Of a stretch of 64,000 nt of DNA, positions 34,006 through 48,255 are shown piece after piece (positions within the stretch are counted from its first letter, which is position 1; every line of letters begins with the position of its first letter). The stretch is from Eutreptiella sp. 'Long Island Sound 2002'. Lineage: Eukaryota; Euglenozoa; Euglenophyceae; Eutreptiales; Eutreptiaceae. The position numbers and the translations under genes are program-made. The stretch spans positions 41,184,090-41,248,089 of the forward strand of contig OZ038382.1 in the NCBI GenBank assembly GCA_964036045.1. The letters run 5' to 3'. The notes under the pieces were generated by a model that did not search any database, was not told the origin of the DNA, and was given only the letters and a program-made list of their open reading frames with translations.

Positions 34006-36514
34006 GTGTCGGCAAGTATCACCACACTTCATTATGAAAGCACCTGGCTCTCACACCAAGCCATACCATACCATGCCAAGCCAAGCCAGCCATGCCTTGG
34101 CTTGACGAGACGAGGCGAGCGAGCGCCGCGCGCGCGGGGGTGGCGGGGGGTGCAATGGCAGTGTGGGTGTGTGGTGGCAGTGGACCAGAGCGAAAACTTC
34201 AACGGGTAGGGCGAAAGGTGCCACTCTACGAAAGCACGCGTACAGCCTAGCCAACCACCACACAGCAACCTGAAAATCCAATAAATGTGGCGTACCAAAA
34301 TGAAACTTTTTTGCAAAAATATGGAACATGCCCCTTCTAAATTTTCTTCTAATGCCTTCCCGGAACGCTGAAGGGGGAGCTGCAATAACTTGACAGAAAG
34401 TCCCGAATTCAATTTTGAGATATTGTGTCGGCAGGTATCACCACACTTCATTATGAAAGCACCTGGCTCTCACACCAAGCCATACCATACCATGCCAAGC
34501 CAAGCCAGCCATGCCTTGGCTTGACGAGACGAGGCGAGCGAGCGCGCGCGCGCGGGGGTGGCGGGGGGTGCAATGGCAGTGTGGGTGTGTGGTGGCAGTG
34601 GACCAGAGCGAAAACTTCAACGGGTAGGGGGAAAGGTGCCACTTTACGAAAGCACGCGTACAGCCTAGCCAACCACCACGCAGCAACCTGAAAATCCAAT
34701 AAATGTGGCGTACCAAAATGAAACTTTTTTGCAAAAATATGGAACATGCCCCTTCAAAACTTTCTTCTAATGCCTTCCCGGAACGCTGAAGGGGGAGCTG
34801 CAATAACTTGACAGAAAGTCCCGAATTCAATTTTGAAATATTGTGTCGGCAAGTATCACCACACTTCATTATGAAAGCACCTGGCTCTCACACCAAGCCA
34901 TACCATACCATGCCAAGCCAAGCCAGCCATGCCTTGGCTTGACGAGACGAGGCGAGCGAGCGCGCGCGCGGGGGGGTGGCGGGGGGTGCAATGGCAGTGT
35001 GGGTGTGTGGTGGCAGTGGACCAGAGCGAAAACTTCAACGGGTAGGGCGAAAGGTGCCACTTTACGAAAGCACGCGTACAGCCTAGCCAACCACCACGCA
35101 GCAACCTGAAAATCCAATAAATGTGGCGTACCAAAATGAAACTTTTTTGCAAAAATATGGAACATGCCCCTTCTCAATTTTCTTCTAATGCCTTCCCGGA
35201 ACGCTGAAGGGGGAGCTGCAATAACTTGACAGAAAGTCCCGAATTCAATTTTGAGATATTGTGTCGGCAAGTATCACCACACTTCATTATGAAAGCACCT
35301 GGCTCTCACACCAAGCCATACCATACCATGCCAAGCCAAGCCAGCCATGCCTTGGCTTGACGAGACGAGGCGAGCGAGCGCGCGCGCGCGGGGGTGGCGG
35401 GGGGTGCAATGGCAGTGTGGGTGTGTGGTGGCAGTGGACCAGAGCGAAAACTTCAACGGGTAGGGCGAAAGGTGCCACTTTACGAAAGCACGCGTACAGC
35501 CTAGCCAACCACCACGCAGCAACCTGAAAATCCAATAAATGTGGCGTACCAAAATGAAACTTTTTTGCAAAAATATGGAACATGCCCCTTCTAAATTTTC
35601 TTCTAATGCCTTCCCGGAACGCTGAAGGGGGAGCTGCAATAACTTGACAGAAAGTCCCGAATTCAATTTTGAGATATTGTGTCGGCAAGTATCACCACAC
35701 TTCATTATGAAAGCACCTGGCTCTCACACCAAGCCATACCATACCATGCCAAGCCAAGCCAGCCATGCCTTGGCTTGACGAGACGAGGCGAGCGAGCGCG
35801 CGCGCGCGGGGGTGGCGGGGGGTGCAATGGCAGTGTGGGTGTGTGGTGGCAGTGGACCAGAGCGAAAACTTCAACGGGTAGGGGGAAAGGTGCCACTTTA
35901 CGAAAGCACGCGTACAGCCTAGCCAACCACCACGCAGCAACCTGAAAATCCAATAAATGTGGCGTACCAAAATGAAACTTTTTTGCCAAAATATGGAACA
36001 TGCCCCTTCAAAACTTTCTTCTAATGCCTTCCCGGAACGCTGAAGGGGGAGCTGCAATAACTTGACAGAAAGTCCCGAATTCAATTTTGAGATATTGTGT
36101 CGGCAAGTATCACCACACTTCATTATGAAAGCACCTGGCTCTCACACCAAGCCATACCATACCATGCCAAGCCAAGCCAGCCATGCCTTGGCTTGACGAG
36201 ACGAGGCGAGCGAGCGCGCGCGCGCGGGGGTGGCGGGGGGTGCAATGGCAGTGTGGGTGTGTGGTGGCAGTGGACCAGAGCGAAAACTTCAACGGGTAGG
36301 GCGAAAGGTGCCACTTTACGAAAGCACGCGTACAGCCTAGCCAACCACCACGCAGCAACCTGAAAATCCAATAAATGTGGCGTACCAAAATGAAACTTTT
36401 TTGCAAAAATATGGAACATGCCCCTTCTAAATTTTCTTCTAATGCCTTCCTGGAACGCTGTAGGGGGAGCTGCAATAACTTGACAGAAAGTCCCGAATTC
36501 AATTTTGAGATATT
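34006..36514 (+). repeat. 6-monomer higher-order repeat, copy 2
   Basis: The private variants of the preceding repeat reappear in order at about 34123, 34623 and 35170. Five of the six monomers match their partners; the sixth (36097) lacks the GTAGGGGGAAAG variant seen at 33588. Confidence 0.8.
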
Positions 36515-39500
36515 GTGTCGGCAAGTATCACCACACTTCATTATGAAAGCAGCTGGCTCTCACACCAAGCCATACCATACCATGCCAAGCCAAGCCAGCC
36601 ATGCCTTGGCTTGACGAGACGAGGCGAGCGAGCGCGCGCGCGCGGGGGTGGCGAGGGGTGCAATGGCAGTGTGGGTGTGTGGTGGCAGTGGACCAGAGCG
36701 AAAACTTCAACGGGTAGGGCGAAAGGTGCCACTTTACGAAAGCACGCGTACAGCCTAGCCAACCACCACGCAGCAACCTGAAAATCCAATAAATGTGGCG
36801 TACCAAAATGAAACTTTTTTGCAAAAATATGGAACATGCCCCTTCAAAACTTTCTTCTAATGCCTTCCCGGAACGCTGAAGGGGGAGCTGCAATAACTTG
36901 ACAGAAAGTCCCGAATTCAATTTTGAGATATTGTGTCGGCAAGTATCACCACACTTCATTATGAAAGCACCTGGCTCTCACACCAAGCCATACCATACCA
37001 TGCCAAGCCAAGCCAGCCATGCCTTGGCTTGACGAGACGAGGCGAGCGAGCGCGCGCGCGCGGGGGTGGCGGGGGGTGCAATGGCAGTGTGGGTGTGTGG
37101 TGGCAGTGGACCAGAGCGAAAACTTCAACGGGTAGGGCGAAAGGTGCCACTTTACGAAAGCACGCGTACAGCCTAGCCAACCACCACGCAGCAACCTGAA
37201 AATCCAATAAATGTGGCGTACCAAAATGAAACTTTTTTGCAAAAATATGGAACATGCCCCTTCTAAATTTTCTTCTAATGCCTTCCCGGAACGCTGAAGG
37301 GGGAGCTGCAATAACTTGACAGAAAGTCCCGAATTCAATTTTGAGATATTGTGTCGGCAAGTATCACCACAATTCATTATGAAAGCACCTGGCTCTCACA
37401 CCAAGCCATACCATACCATGCCAAGCCAAGCCAGCCATGCCTTGGCTTGACGAGACGAGGCGAGCGAGCGCGCGCACGCGGGGGTGGCGAGGGGTGCAAT
37501 GGCAGTGTGGGTGTGTGGTGGCAGTGGACCAGAGCGAAAACTTCAACGGGTAGGGCGAAAGGTGCCACTTTACGAAAGCACGCGTACAGCCTAGCCAACC
37601 ACCACGCAGCAACCTGAAAATCCAATAAATGTGGCGTACCAAAATGAAACTTTTTTGCAAAAATATGGAACATGCCCCTCCAAAACTTTCTTCTAATGCC
37701 TTCCCGGAACGCTGAAGGGGGAGCTGCAATAACTTGACAGAAAGTCCCGAATTCAATTTTGAGATATTGTGTCGGCAAGTATCACCACACTTCATTATGA
37801 AAGCACCTGGCTCTCACACCAAGCCATACCATACCATGCCAAGCCAAGCCAGCCATGCCTTGGCTTGACGAGACGAGGCGAGCGAGCGCGCGCGCGCGGG
37901 GGTGGCGGGGGGTGCAATGGCAGTGTGGGTGTGTGGTGGCAGTGGACCAGAGCGAAAACTTCAACGGGTAGGGCGAAAGGTGCCACTTTACGAAAGCACG
38001 CGTACAGCCTAGCCAACCACCACGCAGCAACCTGAAAATCCAATAAATGTGGCGTACCAAAATGAAACTTTTTTGCAAAAGTATGGAACATGCCCCTTCT
38101 AAATTTTCTTCTAATGCCTTCCCGGAACGCTGAAGGGGGAGCTGCAATAACCTGACAGAAAGTCCCGAATTCAATTTTGAGATATTGTGTCGGCAAGTAT
38201 CACCACACTTATTTATGATAGCACCTGGCTCTCACACCAAGCCATACCATACCATGCCAAGCCAAGCCAGCCATGCCTTGGCTTGACGAGACGAGGCGAG
38301 CGAGCGCGCGCGCGCGGGGGTGGCGGGGGGTGCAATGGCAGTGTGGGTGTGTGGTGGCAGTGGACCAGAGCGAAAACTTCAACGGGTAGGGCGAAAGGTG
38401 CCACTTTACGAAAGCACGCGTACAGCCTAGCCAACCACCACGCAGCAACCTGAAAATCCAATAAATGTGGCGTACCAAAATGAAACTTTTTTGCAAAAAT
38501 ATGGAACATGCCCCTTCAAAACTTTCTTATAATGCCTTCCCGGAACGCTGAAGGGGGAGCTGCAATAACTTGACAGAAAGTCCCGAATTCAATTTTGAGA
38601 TATTGTGTCGGCAAGTATCACCACACTTCATTATGAAAGCACCTGGCTCTCACACCAAGCCATACCATACCATGCCAAGCCAAGCCAGCCATGCCTTGGC
38701 TTGACGAGACGAGGCGAGTGAGCGCGCGCGTTGGGGGGTCGGCGGGGGGTGCAATGGCAGTGTGGGTGTGTTGTGGCAGTGGACCAGAGCGAAAACTTCA
38801 ACGGGTAGGGCGAAAGGTGCCACTTTACGAAAGCACGCGTACAGCCTAGCCAACCACCACGCAGCAACCTGAAAATCCAATAAATGTGGCGTACCAAAAT
38901 GAAACTTTTTTGCAAAAATGTGGAACATGCCCCTTCAAAACTTTCTTCTAATGCCTTCCCGGAACGCTGAAGGGGGAGCTGCAATAACTTGACAGAAAGT
39001 CCCGAATTCAATTTTGAGATATTGTGTCGGCAAGTATCACCACACTTCATTATGAAAGCACCTGGCTCTCACACCAAGCCATACCATACCATGCCAAGCC
39101 AAGCCAGCCATGCCTTGGCTTGACGAGACGAGGCGAGCGAGCGCGCGCGCGCGGGGGTGGCGGGGGGTGCAATGGCAGTGTGGGTGTGTGGTGGCAGTGG
39201 ACCAGAGCGAAAACTTCAACGGGTAGGGCGAAAGGTGCCACTTTACGAAAGCACGCGTACAGCCTAGCCAACCACCACGCAGCAACCTGAAAATCCAATA
39301 AATGTGGCGTACCAAAATGAAACTTTTTTGCAAAAATATGGAACATGCCCCTTCTAAATTTTCTTCTAATGCCTTCCCGGAACGCTGAAGGGGGAGCTGC
39401 AATAACCTGACAGAAAGTCCCGAATTCAATTTTGAGATATTGTGTCGGCAAGTATCACCACACTTCATTATGAAAGCACCTGGCTCTCACACCAAGCCAT

Positions 39501-42500
39501 ACCATACCATGCCAAGCCAAGCCAGCCATGCCTTGGCTTGACGAGACGAGGCGAGCGAGCGCGCGCGCGCGGGGGTGGCGGGGGGTGCAATGGCAGTGTG
39601 GGTGTGTGGTGGCAGTGGACCAGAGCGAAAACTTCAACGGGTAGGGCGAAAGGTGCCACTTTACGAAAGCACGCGTACAGCCTAGCCAACCACCACGCAG
39701 CAACCTGAAAATCCAATAAATGTGGCGTACCAAAATGAAACTTTTTTGCAAAAATATGGAACATGCCCCTTCAAAACGTTCTTCTAATGCCTTCCCGGAA
39801 CGCTGAAGGGGGAGCTGCAATAACTTGACAGAAAGTCCCGAATTCAATTTTGAGATATTGTGTCGGCAAGTATCACCACACTTCATTATGAAAGCACCTG
39901 GCTCTCACACCAAGCCATACCATACCATGCCAAGCCAAGCCAGCCATGCCTTGGCTTGACCAGACGAGGCGAGCGAGCGCGCGCGCGCGGGGGTGGCGGG
40001 GGGTGCAATGGCAGTGTGGGTGTGTGGTGGCAGTGGACCAGAGCGAAAACTTCAACGGGTAGGGCAAAAGTTGCCACTTTACGAAAGCACGCGTACAGCC
40101 TAGCCAACCACCACGCAGCAACCTGAAGATCCAATAAATGTGGCGTACCAAAATGAAACTTTTTTGCAAAAATATGGACCATGCCCCTTCTAAATTTTCT
40201 TCTAATGCCTTCCCGGAACGCTGAAGGGGGAGCTGCAATAACTTGACAGAAAGTCCCGAATTCAATTTTGGGATATTGTGTCGGCAAGTATCACCACACT
40301 TCATTATGAAAGCACCTGGCTCTCACACCAAGCCATACCATACCATGCCAAGCCAAGCCAGCCATGCCTTGGCTTGACGGAACGAGGCGAGCGAGCGCGC
40401 GCGCGCGGGGGTGGCGGGGGGTGCAATGGCAGTGTGGGTGTGTGGTGGCAGTGGACCAGAGCGAAAACTTCAACGGGTAGGGCGAAAGGTGCCACTTTAC
40501 GAAAGCACGCGTACAGCCTAGCCAACCACCACGCAGCAACCTGAAAATCCAATAAATGTGGCGTACCAAAATCAAACTTTTTTGCAAAAATATGGAACAT
40601 GCCCCTTCAAAACTTTCTTCTAATGCCTTCCCGGAACGCTGAAGGGGGAGCTGCAATAACTTGACAGAAAGTCCCGAATTCAATTTTGAGATATTGTGTC
40701 GGCAAGTATCACCACACTTCATTATGAAAGCACCTGGCTCTCACACCAAGCCATACCATACCATGCCAAGCCAAGCCAGCCATGCCTTGGCTTGACGAGA
40801 CGAGGCGAGCGAGCGCGCGCGCGCGGGGGTGGCGGGGGGTGCAGTGGCAGTGTGGGTGTGTGGTGGCAGTGGACCAGAGCGAAAACTTCAACGGGTAGGG
40901 CGAAAGGTGCCACTTTACGAAAGCACGCGTACAGCCTAGCCAATCACCACGCAGCAACCTGAAAATCCAATAAATGTGGCGTACCAAAATGAAACTTTTT
41001 TGCAAAAATATGGAACATGCCCCTTCAAAATTTTCTTCTAATGCCTTCCCGGAACGCTGAAGGGGGAGCTGCAATAACTTGACAGAAAGTCCCGAATTCA
41101 ATTTTGAGATATTGTGTCGGCAAGTATCACCACACTTCATTATGAAAGCACCTGGCTCTCACACCAAGCCATACCATACCATGCCAAGCCAAGCCAGCCA
41201 TGCCTTGGCTTGACGAGACGAGGCGAGCGAGCGCGCGCGCGCGGGGGTGGCGGGGGGTGCAATCGCAGTGTGGGTGTGTGGTGGCAGTGGACCAGAGCGA
41301 AAACTTCAACGGGTAGGGCGAAAGGTGCCACTTTACGGAAGCACGCGTACAGCCTAGCCAACCACCACGCAGCAACCTGAAAATCCAATAAATGTGGCGT
41401 ACCAAAATGAAACTTTTTTGCAAAAATGTGGAACATGCCCCTTCAAAACTTTCTTCTAATGCCTTCCCGGAACGCTGAAGGGGGAGCTGCAATAACTTGA
41501 CAGAAATTCCCGAATTCAATTTTGAGATATTGTGTCGGCAAGTATCACCACACTTCATTATGAAAGCACCTGGCTCTCACACCAAGCCATACCATACCAT
41601 GCCAAGCCAAGCCAGCCATGCCTTGGCTTGACGAGACGAGGCGAGCGAGCGCGCGCGCGCGGGGGTGGCGGGGGGTGCAATGGCAGTGTGGGTGTGTGGT
41701 GGCAGTGGACCAGAGCGAAAACTTCAACGGGTAGGGCGAAAGGTGCCACTTTACGATAGCACGCGTACAGCCTAGCCAACCACCACGCAGCAACCTGAAA
41801 ATCCAATAAATGTGGCGTACCAAAATGAAACTTTTTTGCAAAAATATGGAACATGCCCCTTCAAAACGTTCTTCTAATGCCTTCCCGGAACGCTGAAGGG
41901 GGAGCTGCAATAACTTGACAGAAAGTCCCGAATTCAATTTTGAGATATTGTGTCGGCAAGTATCACCACACTTCATTATGAAAGCACCTGGCTCTCACAC
42001 CAAGCCATACCATACCATGCCAAGCCAAGCCAGCCATGCCTTGGCTTGACCAGACGAGGCGAGCGAGCGCGCGCGCGCGGGGGTGGCGGGGGGTGCAATG
42101 GCAGTGTGGGTGTGTGGTGGCAGTGGACCAGAGCGAAAACTTCAACGGGTAGGGCGAAAGGTGCCACTTTACGAAAGCACGCGTACAGCCTAGCCAACCA
42201 CCACGCAGCAACCTGAAAATCCAATAAATGTGGCGTACCAAAATGAAACTTTTTTGCAAAAATATGGAACATGCCCCTTCTAAATTTTCTTCTAATGCCT
42301 TCCCGGAACGCTGAAGGGGGAGCTGCAATAACTTGACAGAAAGTCCCGAATTCAATTTTGAGATATTGTGTCGGCAAGTATCACCACACTTCATTATGAA
42401 AGCACCTGGCTCTCACACCAAGCCATACCATACCATGCCAAGCCAAGCCAGCCATGCCTTGGCTTGACGAGACGAGGCGAGCGAGCGCGCGCGCGCGGGG

Positions 42501-45500
42501 GTGGCGGGGGGTGCAATGGCAGTGTGGGTGTGTGGTGGCAGTGGACCAGAGCGAAAACTTCAACGGGTAGGGCGAAAGGTGCCACTTTACGAAAGCACGC
42601 GTACAGCCTAGCCAACCACCACGCAGCAACCTGAAAATCCAATAAATGTGGCGTACCAAAATGAAACTTTTTTGCAAAAATATGGAACATGCCCCTTTAA
42701 AACTTTCTTCTAATGCCTTCCCGGAACGCTGAAGGGGGAGCTGCAATAACTTGACAGAAAGTCCCGAATTCAATTTTGAGATATTGTGTCGGCAAGTATC
42801 ACCACACTTCATTATGAAAGCACCTGGCTCTCACACCAAGCCATACCATACCATGCCAAGCCAAGCCAGCCATGCCTTGGCTTGACGAGACGAGGCGAGC
42901 GAGCGCGCGCGCGCGGGGGTGGCGGGGGGTGCAATGGCAGTGTGGGTGTGTGGTGGCAGTGGACCAGAGCGAAAACTTCAACGGGTAGGGCGAAAGGTGC
43001 CACTTTACGAAAGCACGCGTACAGCCTAGCCAACCACCACGCAGCAACCTGAAAATCCAATAAATGTGGCGTACCAAAATGAAACTTTTTTGCAAAAATA
43101 TGGAACATGCCCCTTCAAAATTTTCTTCTAATGCCTTCCCGGAACGCTGAAGGGGGAGCTGCAATAACTTGACAGAAAGTCCCGAATTCAATTTTGAGAT
43201 ATTGTGTCGGCAAGTATCACGGCACTTCATTATAGAAGCACCTGGCTCTCACACCAAGCCATACCATACCATGCCAAGCCAAGCCAGCCATGCCTTGGCT
43301 TGACGAGACGAGGCGAGCGAGCGCGCGCGCGCGGGGGTGGCGGGGGGTGCAATGGCAGTGTGGGTGTGTGGTGGCAGTGGACCAGAGCGAAAACTTCAAC
43401 GGGTAGGGCGAAAGGTGCCACTTTACGAAAGCACGCGTACAGCCTAGCCAACCACCACGCAGCAACCTGAAAATCCAATAAATGTGGCGTACCAAAATCA
43501 AACTTTTTTGCAAAAATATGGAACATGCCCCTTCAAAACTTTCTTCTAATGCCTTCCCGGAACGCTGAAGGGGGAGCTGCAATAACTTGACAGAAAGTCC
43601 CGAATTCAATTTTGAGATATTGTGTCGGCAAGTATCACCACACTTCATTATGAAAGCACCTGGCTCTCGCACCAAGCCATACCATACCATGCCAAGCCAA
43701 GCCAGCCATGCCTTGGCTTGACGAGACGAGGCGAGCGAGCGCGCGCGCGCGGGGGTGGCGGGGGGTGCAATGGCAGTGTGGGTGTGTGGTGGCAGTGGAC
43801 CAGAGCGAAAACTTCAACGGGTAGGGCGAAAGGTGCCACTTTACGAAAGCACGCGTACAGCCTAGCCAACCACCACGCAGCAACCTGAAAATCCAATAAA
43901 TGTGGCGTACCAAAATGAAACTTTTTTGCAAAAATATGGAACATGCCCCTTCTAAATTTTCTTCTAATGCCTTCCCGGAACGCTGAAGGGGGAGCTGCAA
44001 TAACTTGACAGAAAGTCCCGAATTCAATTTTGAGATATTGTGTCGGCAAGTATCACCAGACTTCATTATGAAAGCACCTGGCTCTCACACCAAGCCATAC
44101 CATACCATGCCAAGCCAAGCCAGCCATGCCTTGGCTTGACGAGGGAAGGCGAGCGAGCGCGCGCGCGCGGGGGTGGCGGGGGGTGCAATGGCAGTGTGGG
44201 TGTGTGGTGGCAGTGGACCAGAGCGAAAACTTCAACGGGTAGGGCGAAAGGTGCCACTTTACGAAAGCACGCGTACAGCCTAGCCAACCACCACGCAGCA
44301 ACCTGAAAATCCAATAAATGTGGTGTACCAAAATCAAACTTTTTTGCAAAAATATGGAACATGCCCCTTCAAAACTTTCTTCTAATGCCTTCCCGGAACG
44401 CTGAAGGGGGAGCTGCAATAACTTGACAGAAAGTCCCGAATTCAATTTTGAGATATTGTGTCGGCAAGTATCACCACACTTCATTATGAAAGCACCTGGC
44501 TCTCACACCAAGCCATACCATACCATGCCAAGCCAAGCCAGCCATGCCTTGGCTTGACGAGACGAGGCGAGCGAGCGCGCGCGCGCGGGGGTGGCGGGGG
44601 GTGCAATGGCAGTGTGGGTGTGTGGTGGCAGTGGACCAGAGCGAAAACTTCAACGGGTAGGGCGAAAGGTGCCACTTTACGAAAGCACGCGTACAGCCTA
44701 GCCAACCACCACGCAGCAACCTGAAAATCCAATAAATGTGGCGTACCAAAATGAAACTTTTTTGCAAAAATATGGAACATGCCCCTTCTAAATTTTCTTC
44801 TAATGCCTTCCCGGAACGCTGAAGGGGGAGCTGCAATAACTTGACAGAAAGTCCCGAATTCAATTTTGAGATATTGTGTCGGCAAGTATCACCACACTTC
44901 ATTATGAAATCACCTGGCTCTCACACCAAGCCATACCATACCATGCCAAGCCAAGCCAGCCATGCCTTGGCTTGACGAGACGAGACGAGCGAGCGCGCGC
45001 GTGCGGGGGTGGCGGGGGGTGCAATGGCAGTTTGGGTGTGTGGTGGCAGTGGACCAGAGCGAAAACTTCAACAGGTAGGGCGAAAGGTGCCACTTTACGA
45101 AAGCACGCGTACAGCCTAGCCAACCACCACGCAGCAACCTGAAAATCCAATAAATGTGGCGTACCAAAATGAAACTTTTTTGCAAAAATATGGAACATGC
45201 CCCTTCAAAACTTTCTTCTAATGCCCTCCCGGAACGCTGAAGGGGGAGCTGCAATAACTTGACAGAAAGTCCCGAATTCAATTTTGAGATATTGTGTCGG
45301 CAAGTATCACCACACTTCATTATGAAAGCACCTGGCTCTCACACCAAGCCATACCATACCATGCCAAGCCAAGCCAGCCATGCCTTGGCTTGACGGGACG
45401 AGGCGAGCGAGCACGCGCGCGCGGGGGTGGCGGGGGGTGCAATGGTAGTGTGGGTGTGTGGTGGCAGTGGACCAGAGCGAAAACTTCAACGGGTAGGGCG

Positions 45501-47447
45501 AAAGGTGCCACTTGACGAAAGCACGCGTACAGCCTAGCCAACCACCACGCAGCAACCTGAAAATCCAATAAATGTGGCGTACCAAAATGAAACTTTTTTG
45601 CAAAAATATGGAACATGCCCCTTCTAAATTTTCTTCTAATGCCTTCCCGGAACGCTGAAGGGGGAGCTGCAATAACTTGACAGAAAGTCCCGAATTCAAT
45701 TTTGAGATATTGTGTCGGCAAGTATCACCACACTTCATTATGAAAGCACCTGGCCCGCACACCAAGCCATACCATACCATGCCAAGCCAAGCAAGCCATG
45801 CCTTGGCTTGACGAGATGAGGCGAGCTAGCGCGCGCGCGCGGGGGTGGCGGGGGGTGCAATGGCAGTGTGGGTGTGTGGTGGCAGTGGACCAGAGCGAAA
45901 ACTTCAACGGGTAGGGCGAAAGGTGCCACTTGACGAAAGCACGCGTACAGCCTAGCCAACCACCACGCAGCAACCTGAAAATTGAATAAATGTGGCGTAC
46001 CAAAATGAAACTTTTTTGCAAAAATATGGAACATGCCCCTTCTAAATTTTCTTCTAATGCCTTCCCGGAACGCTGAAGCAGGAGCTGCAATAACTTGACA
46101 GAAAGTCCGAATTCAATTTTGAGATATTGTGTCGGCAAGTATCACCACACTTCATTATGAAAGCACCTGGCTCTCACACCAAGCCATACCATTCCATGCC
46201 AAGCCAAGCCAGCCATGCCTTGGCTTGACGAGACGAGGCGAGCGAGCGCGCGCGCGCGGGGGGTGGCGGGGGGTGCAATGGCAGTGTGGGTGTGTGGTGG
46301 CAGTGGACCAGAGCGAAAACTTCAACGGGTAGGGCGAAAGGTGCCACTTGACGAAAGCACGCGTACAGCCTAGCCAACCACCACACAGCAACCTGAAAAT
46401 CCAATAAATGTGGCGTACCAAAATGAAACTTTTTTGCAAAAATATGGAACATCCCCCTTCTAAATTTTCTTCTAATGCCTTCCCGGAACGCTGAAGGGGG
46501 AGCTGCAATAACTTGACAGAAAGTCCCGAATTCAATTTTGAGATATTGTGTCGGCAAGTATCACCACACTTCATTATGAAAGCACCTGGCTCTCACACCA
46601 AGCCATACCATACCATGCCAAGCCAAGCCAGCCATGCCTTGGCTTGACGAGACGAGGCGAGCGAGCGCGCGGGCGCGGGGGTGGCGGGGGGTGCAATGGC
46701 AGTGTGGGTGTGTGGTGGCAGTGGACCAGAGCGAAAACTTCAACGGGTAGGGCGAAAGGTGCCACTTGACGAAAGCACGCGTACAGCCTAGCCAACCACC
46801 ACGCAGCAACCTGAAAATCCAATAAATGTGGCGTACCAAAATGAAACTTTTTTGCAAAAATATGGAACATGCCCCTTCTAAACTTTCTTCTAATGCCTTC
46901 CCGGAACGCTGAAGGGGGAGCTGCAATAACTTGACAGAAAGTCCCGAATTCAATTTTGAGATATTGTGTCGGCAAGTATCACCACACTTCATTATGAAAG
47001 CACCTGGCTCTCACACCAAGCCATACCATACCATGCCAAGCCAAGCCAGCCATGCCTTGGCTTGACGAGACGAGGCGAGCGAGCGCGCGCGCGCGCGGGG
47101 TGGCGGGGGGTGCAATGGCAGTGTGGGTGTGTGGTGGCAGTGGACCAGAGCGAAAACTTCAACGGGTAGGGCGAAAGGTGCCACTTGACGAAAGCACGTG
47201 TACAGCCTAGCCAACCACCACGCAGCAACCTGAAAATCCAATAAATGTGGCGTACCAAAATGAAACTTTTTTGCAAAAATATGGAACATGCCCCTTCTAA
47301 ATTTTCTTCTAATGCCTTCCCGGAACGCTGAAGGGGGAGCTGCAATAACTTGACAGAAAGTCCCGAATTCAATTTTGAGATATTGTGTCGGCAAGTATCA
47401 CCACACTTCATTATGAAAGCACCTGGCTCTCACACCAAGCCATACCA

Positions 47448-47452
47448 TACCA
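47448..47452 (+). other. Element 2 target-site duplication, left
   Basis: TACCA immediately precedes the LTR and is repeated at 60929-60933 after the right LTR. Five bases is the usual Ty3/Gypsy duplication length. The target lay in the CCATACCATACC pentamer tract of a satellite monomer. Confidence 0.85.
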
Positions 47453-48177
47453 AGTAAGAAAAAGTCACTGCCATGTCTTTCTTGGAGGGCTTGATCCAGG
47501 CTAAGCCCCCCTTAAAACCCTTTGTTGATGCTGAGACAAACTTAAGTGTTTTTATCTCTCTTTTGTTGCCTGAAGTACACTTTCTCAAAGTAACTAGGGT
47601 TGTGACCCTAGCCCCCCCATGAAGTTCACCCCTACCACTCAACTGAGCGGAGGTACCTTCCTTCATGGAGGTCATACCAAAATAAATCAGGCATTCCATG
47701 CTTGTGGGCCTTGGAGGTTAAGCCTAAGTGGTCTCCCACCCCAAGACCCCTATACTCAATTGATTCTACCACTTATTGTGGTCCTACTTTGTAACTGTTT
47801 CTGAATTCAGTTGCTTGGCCAAGTCATTTTCTGTGTGGTCCTGACATCTATGCCCCTCAGTCCTAACCAGCACCATTTCACCCAAAAGAGTGCACATGAA
47901 GTGCCTATTGCAACCTCTGAGGCTAGAGTCTGACCAATTTTCATATAAAACCTTTTGCTTTACCCATTTGTGATTGAATCTATGTTCATATACCTGCTTT
48001 GTCTATCTGCAGCCCTTCTGTGTTACACTGGATTCCAAAACCAATCATTGATTTCATTGATTCGATCCATATTCAGTCCTTGCTCTACTTGCTGCTTTGG
48101 TTTGGGGTTTTCAACTACAAAACCAACTTGCAGGAATACATCAAAAGACCTAGGGCATAATTCAAGGACATCCTTCT
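47453..48177 (+). repeat. Element 2 5' LTR
   Basis: This is a 725-bp direct repeat of 60204-60928, about 99.4% identical by eye. It starts AGTAAGAAAAAG and ends TCCTTCT; the last T is shared with the primer-binding site. It contains AATAAA at 47681-47686, which is lost in the right copy, and TATAAAA at 47944-47950. Confidence 0.93.
47944..47950 (+). promoter_or_regulatory. Possible TATA box in element 2 5' LTR
   Basis: TATAAAA stands about 230 bp before the LTR end and is conserved at 60695-60701 in the other LTR. The position suits a retrotransposon promoter, but no transcription start can be seen and some protists lack canonical TATA use. Confidence 0.4.
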
Positions 48178-48188
48178 GGTAGCAGAGG
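48177..48188 (+). promoter_or_regulatory. Element 2 primer-binding site, initiator tRNA-Met
   Basis: TGGTAGCAGAGG starts at the last base of the 5' LTR. It is the perfect complement of CCTCTGCTACCA, the 3' end of initiator tRNA-Met of the animal type. The plant-type site TGGTATCAGAGC differs from it. Confidence 0.85.
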
Positions 48189-48255
48189 CAGTCCCTTGAG
48201 ACCTTTTGAACCGACCCTGAGAAGTGCAGAACAAAAGCTCAACAACAAGTCCATA

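Larger units (their letters stand above)
24257..47452 (+). repeat. Satellite block 2: 418-bp monomer array
   Basis: About 55 head-to-tail monomers, nearly all 418 or 419 bp, lie between the two retrotransposons in the same orientation as block 1. They are more uniform than block 1. Diagnostic variants near CCCCTTC fall into TTCTAAATTTTC, TTCAAAACTTTC, TTCCAAATTTTC and TTGTCGCC types. The first two roughly alternate from about 30.1 to 45.6 kb, a partial dimeric pattern. The last five monomers share CACTTGACG in place of CACTTTACG. No gene, tRNA or other insertion was seen in this stretch. Confidence 0.97.
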
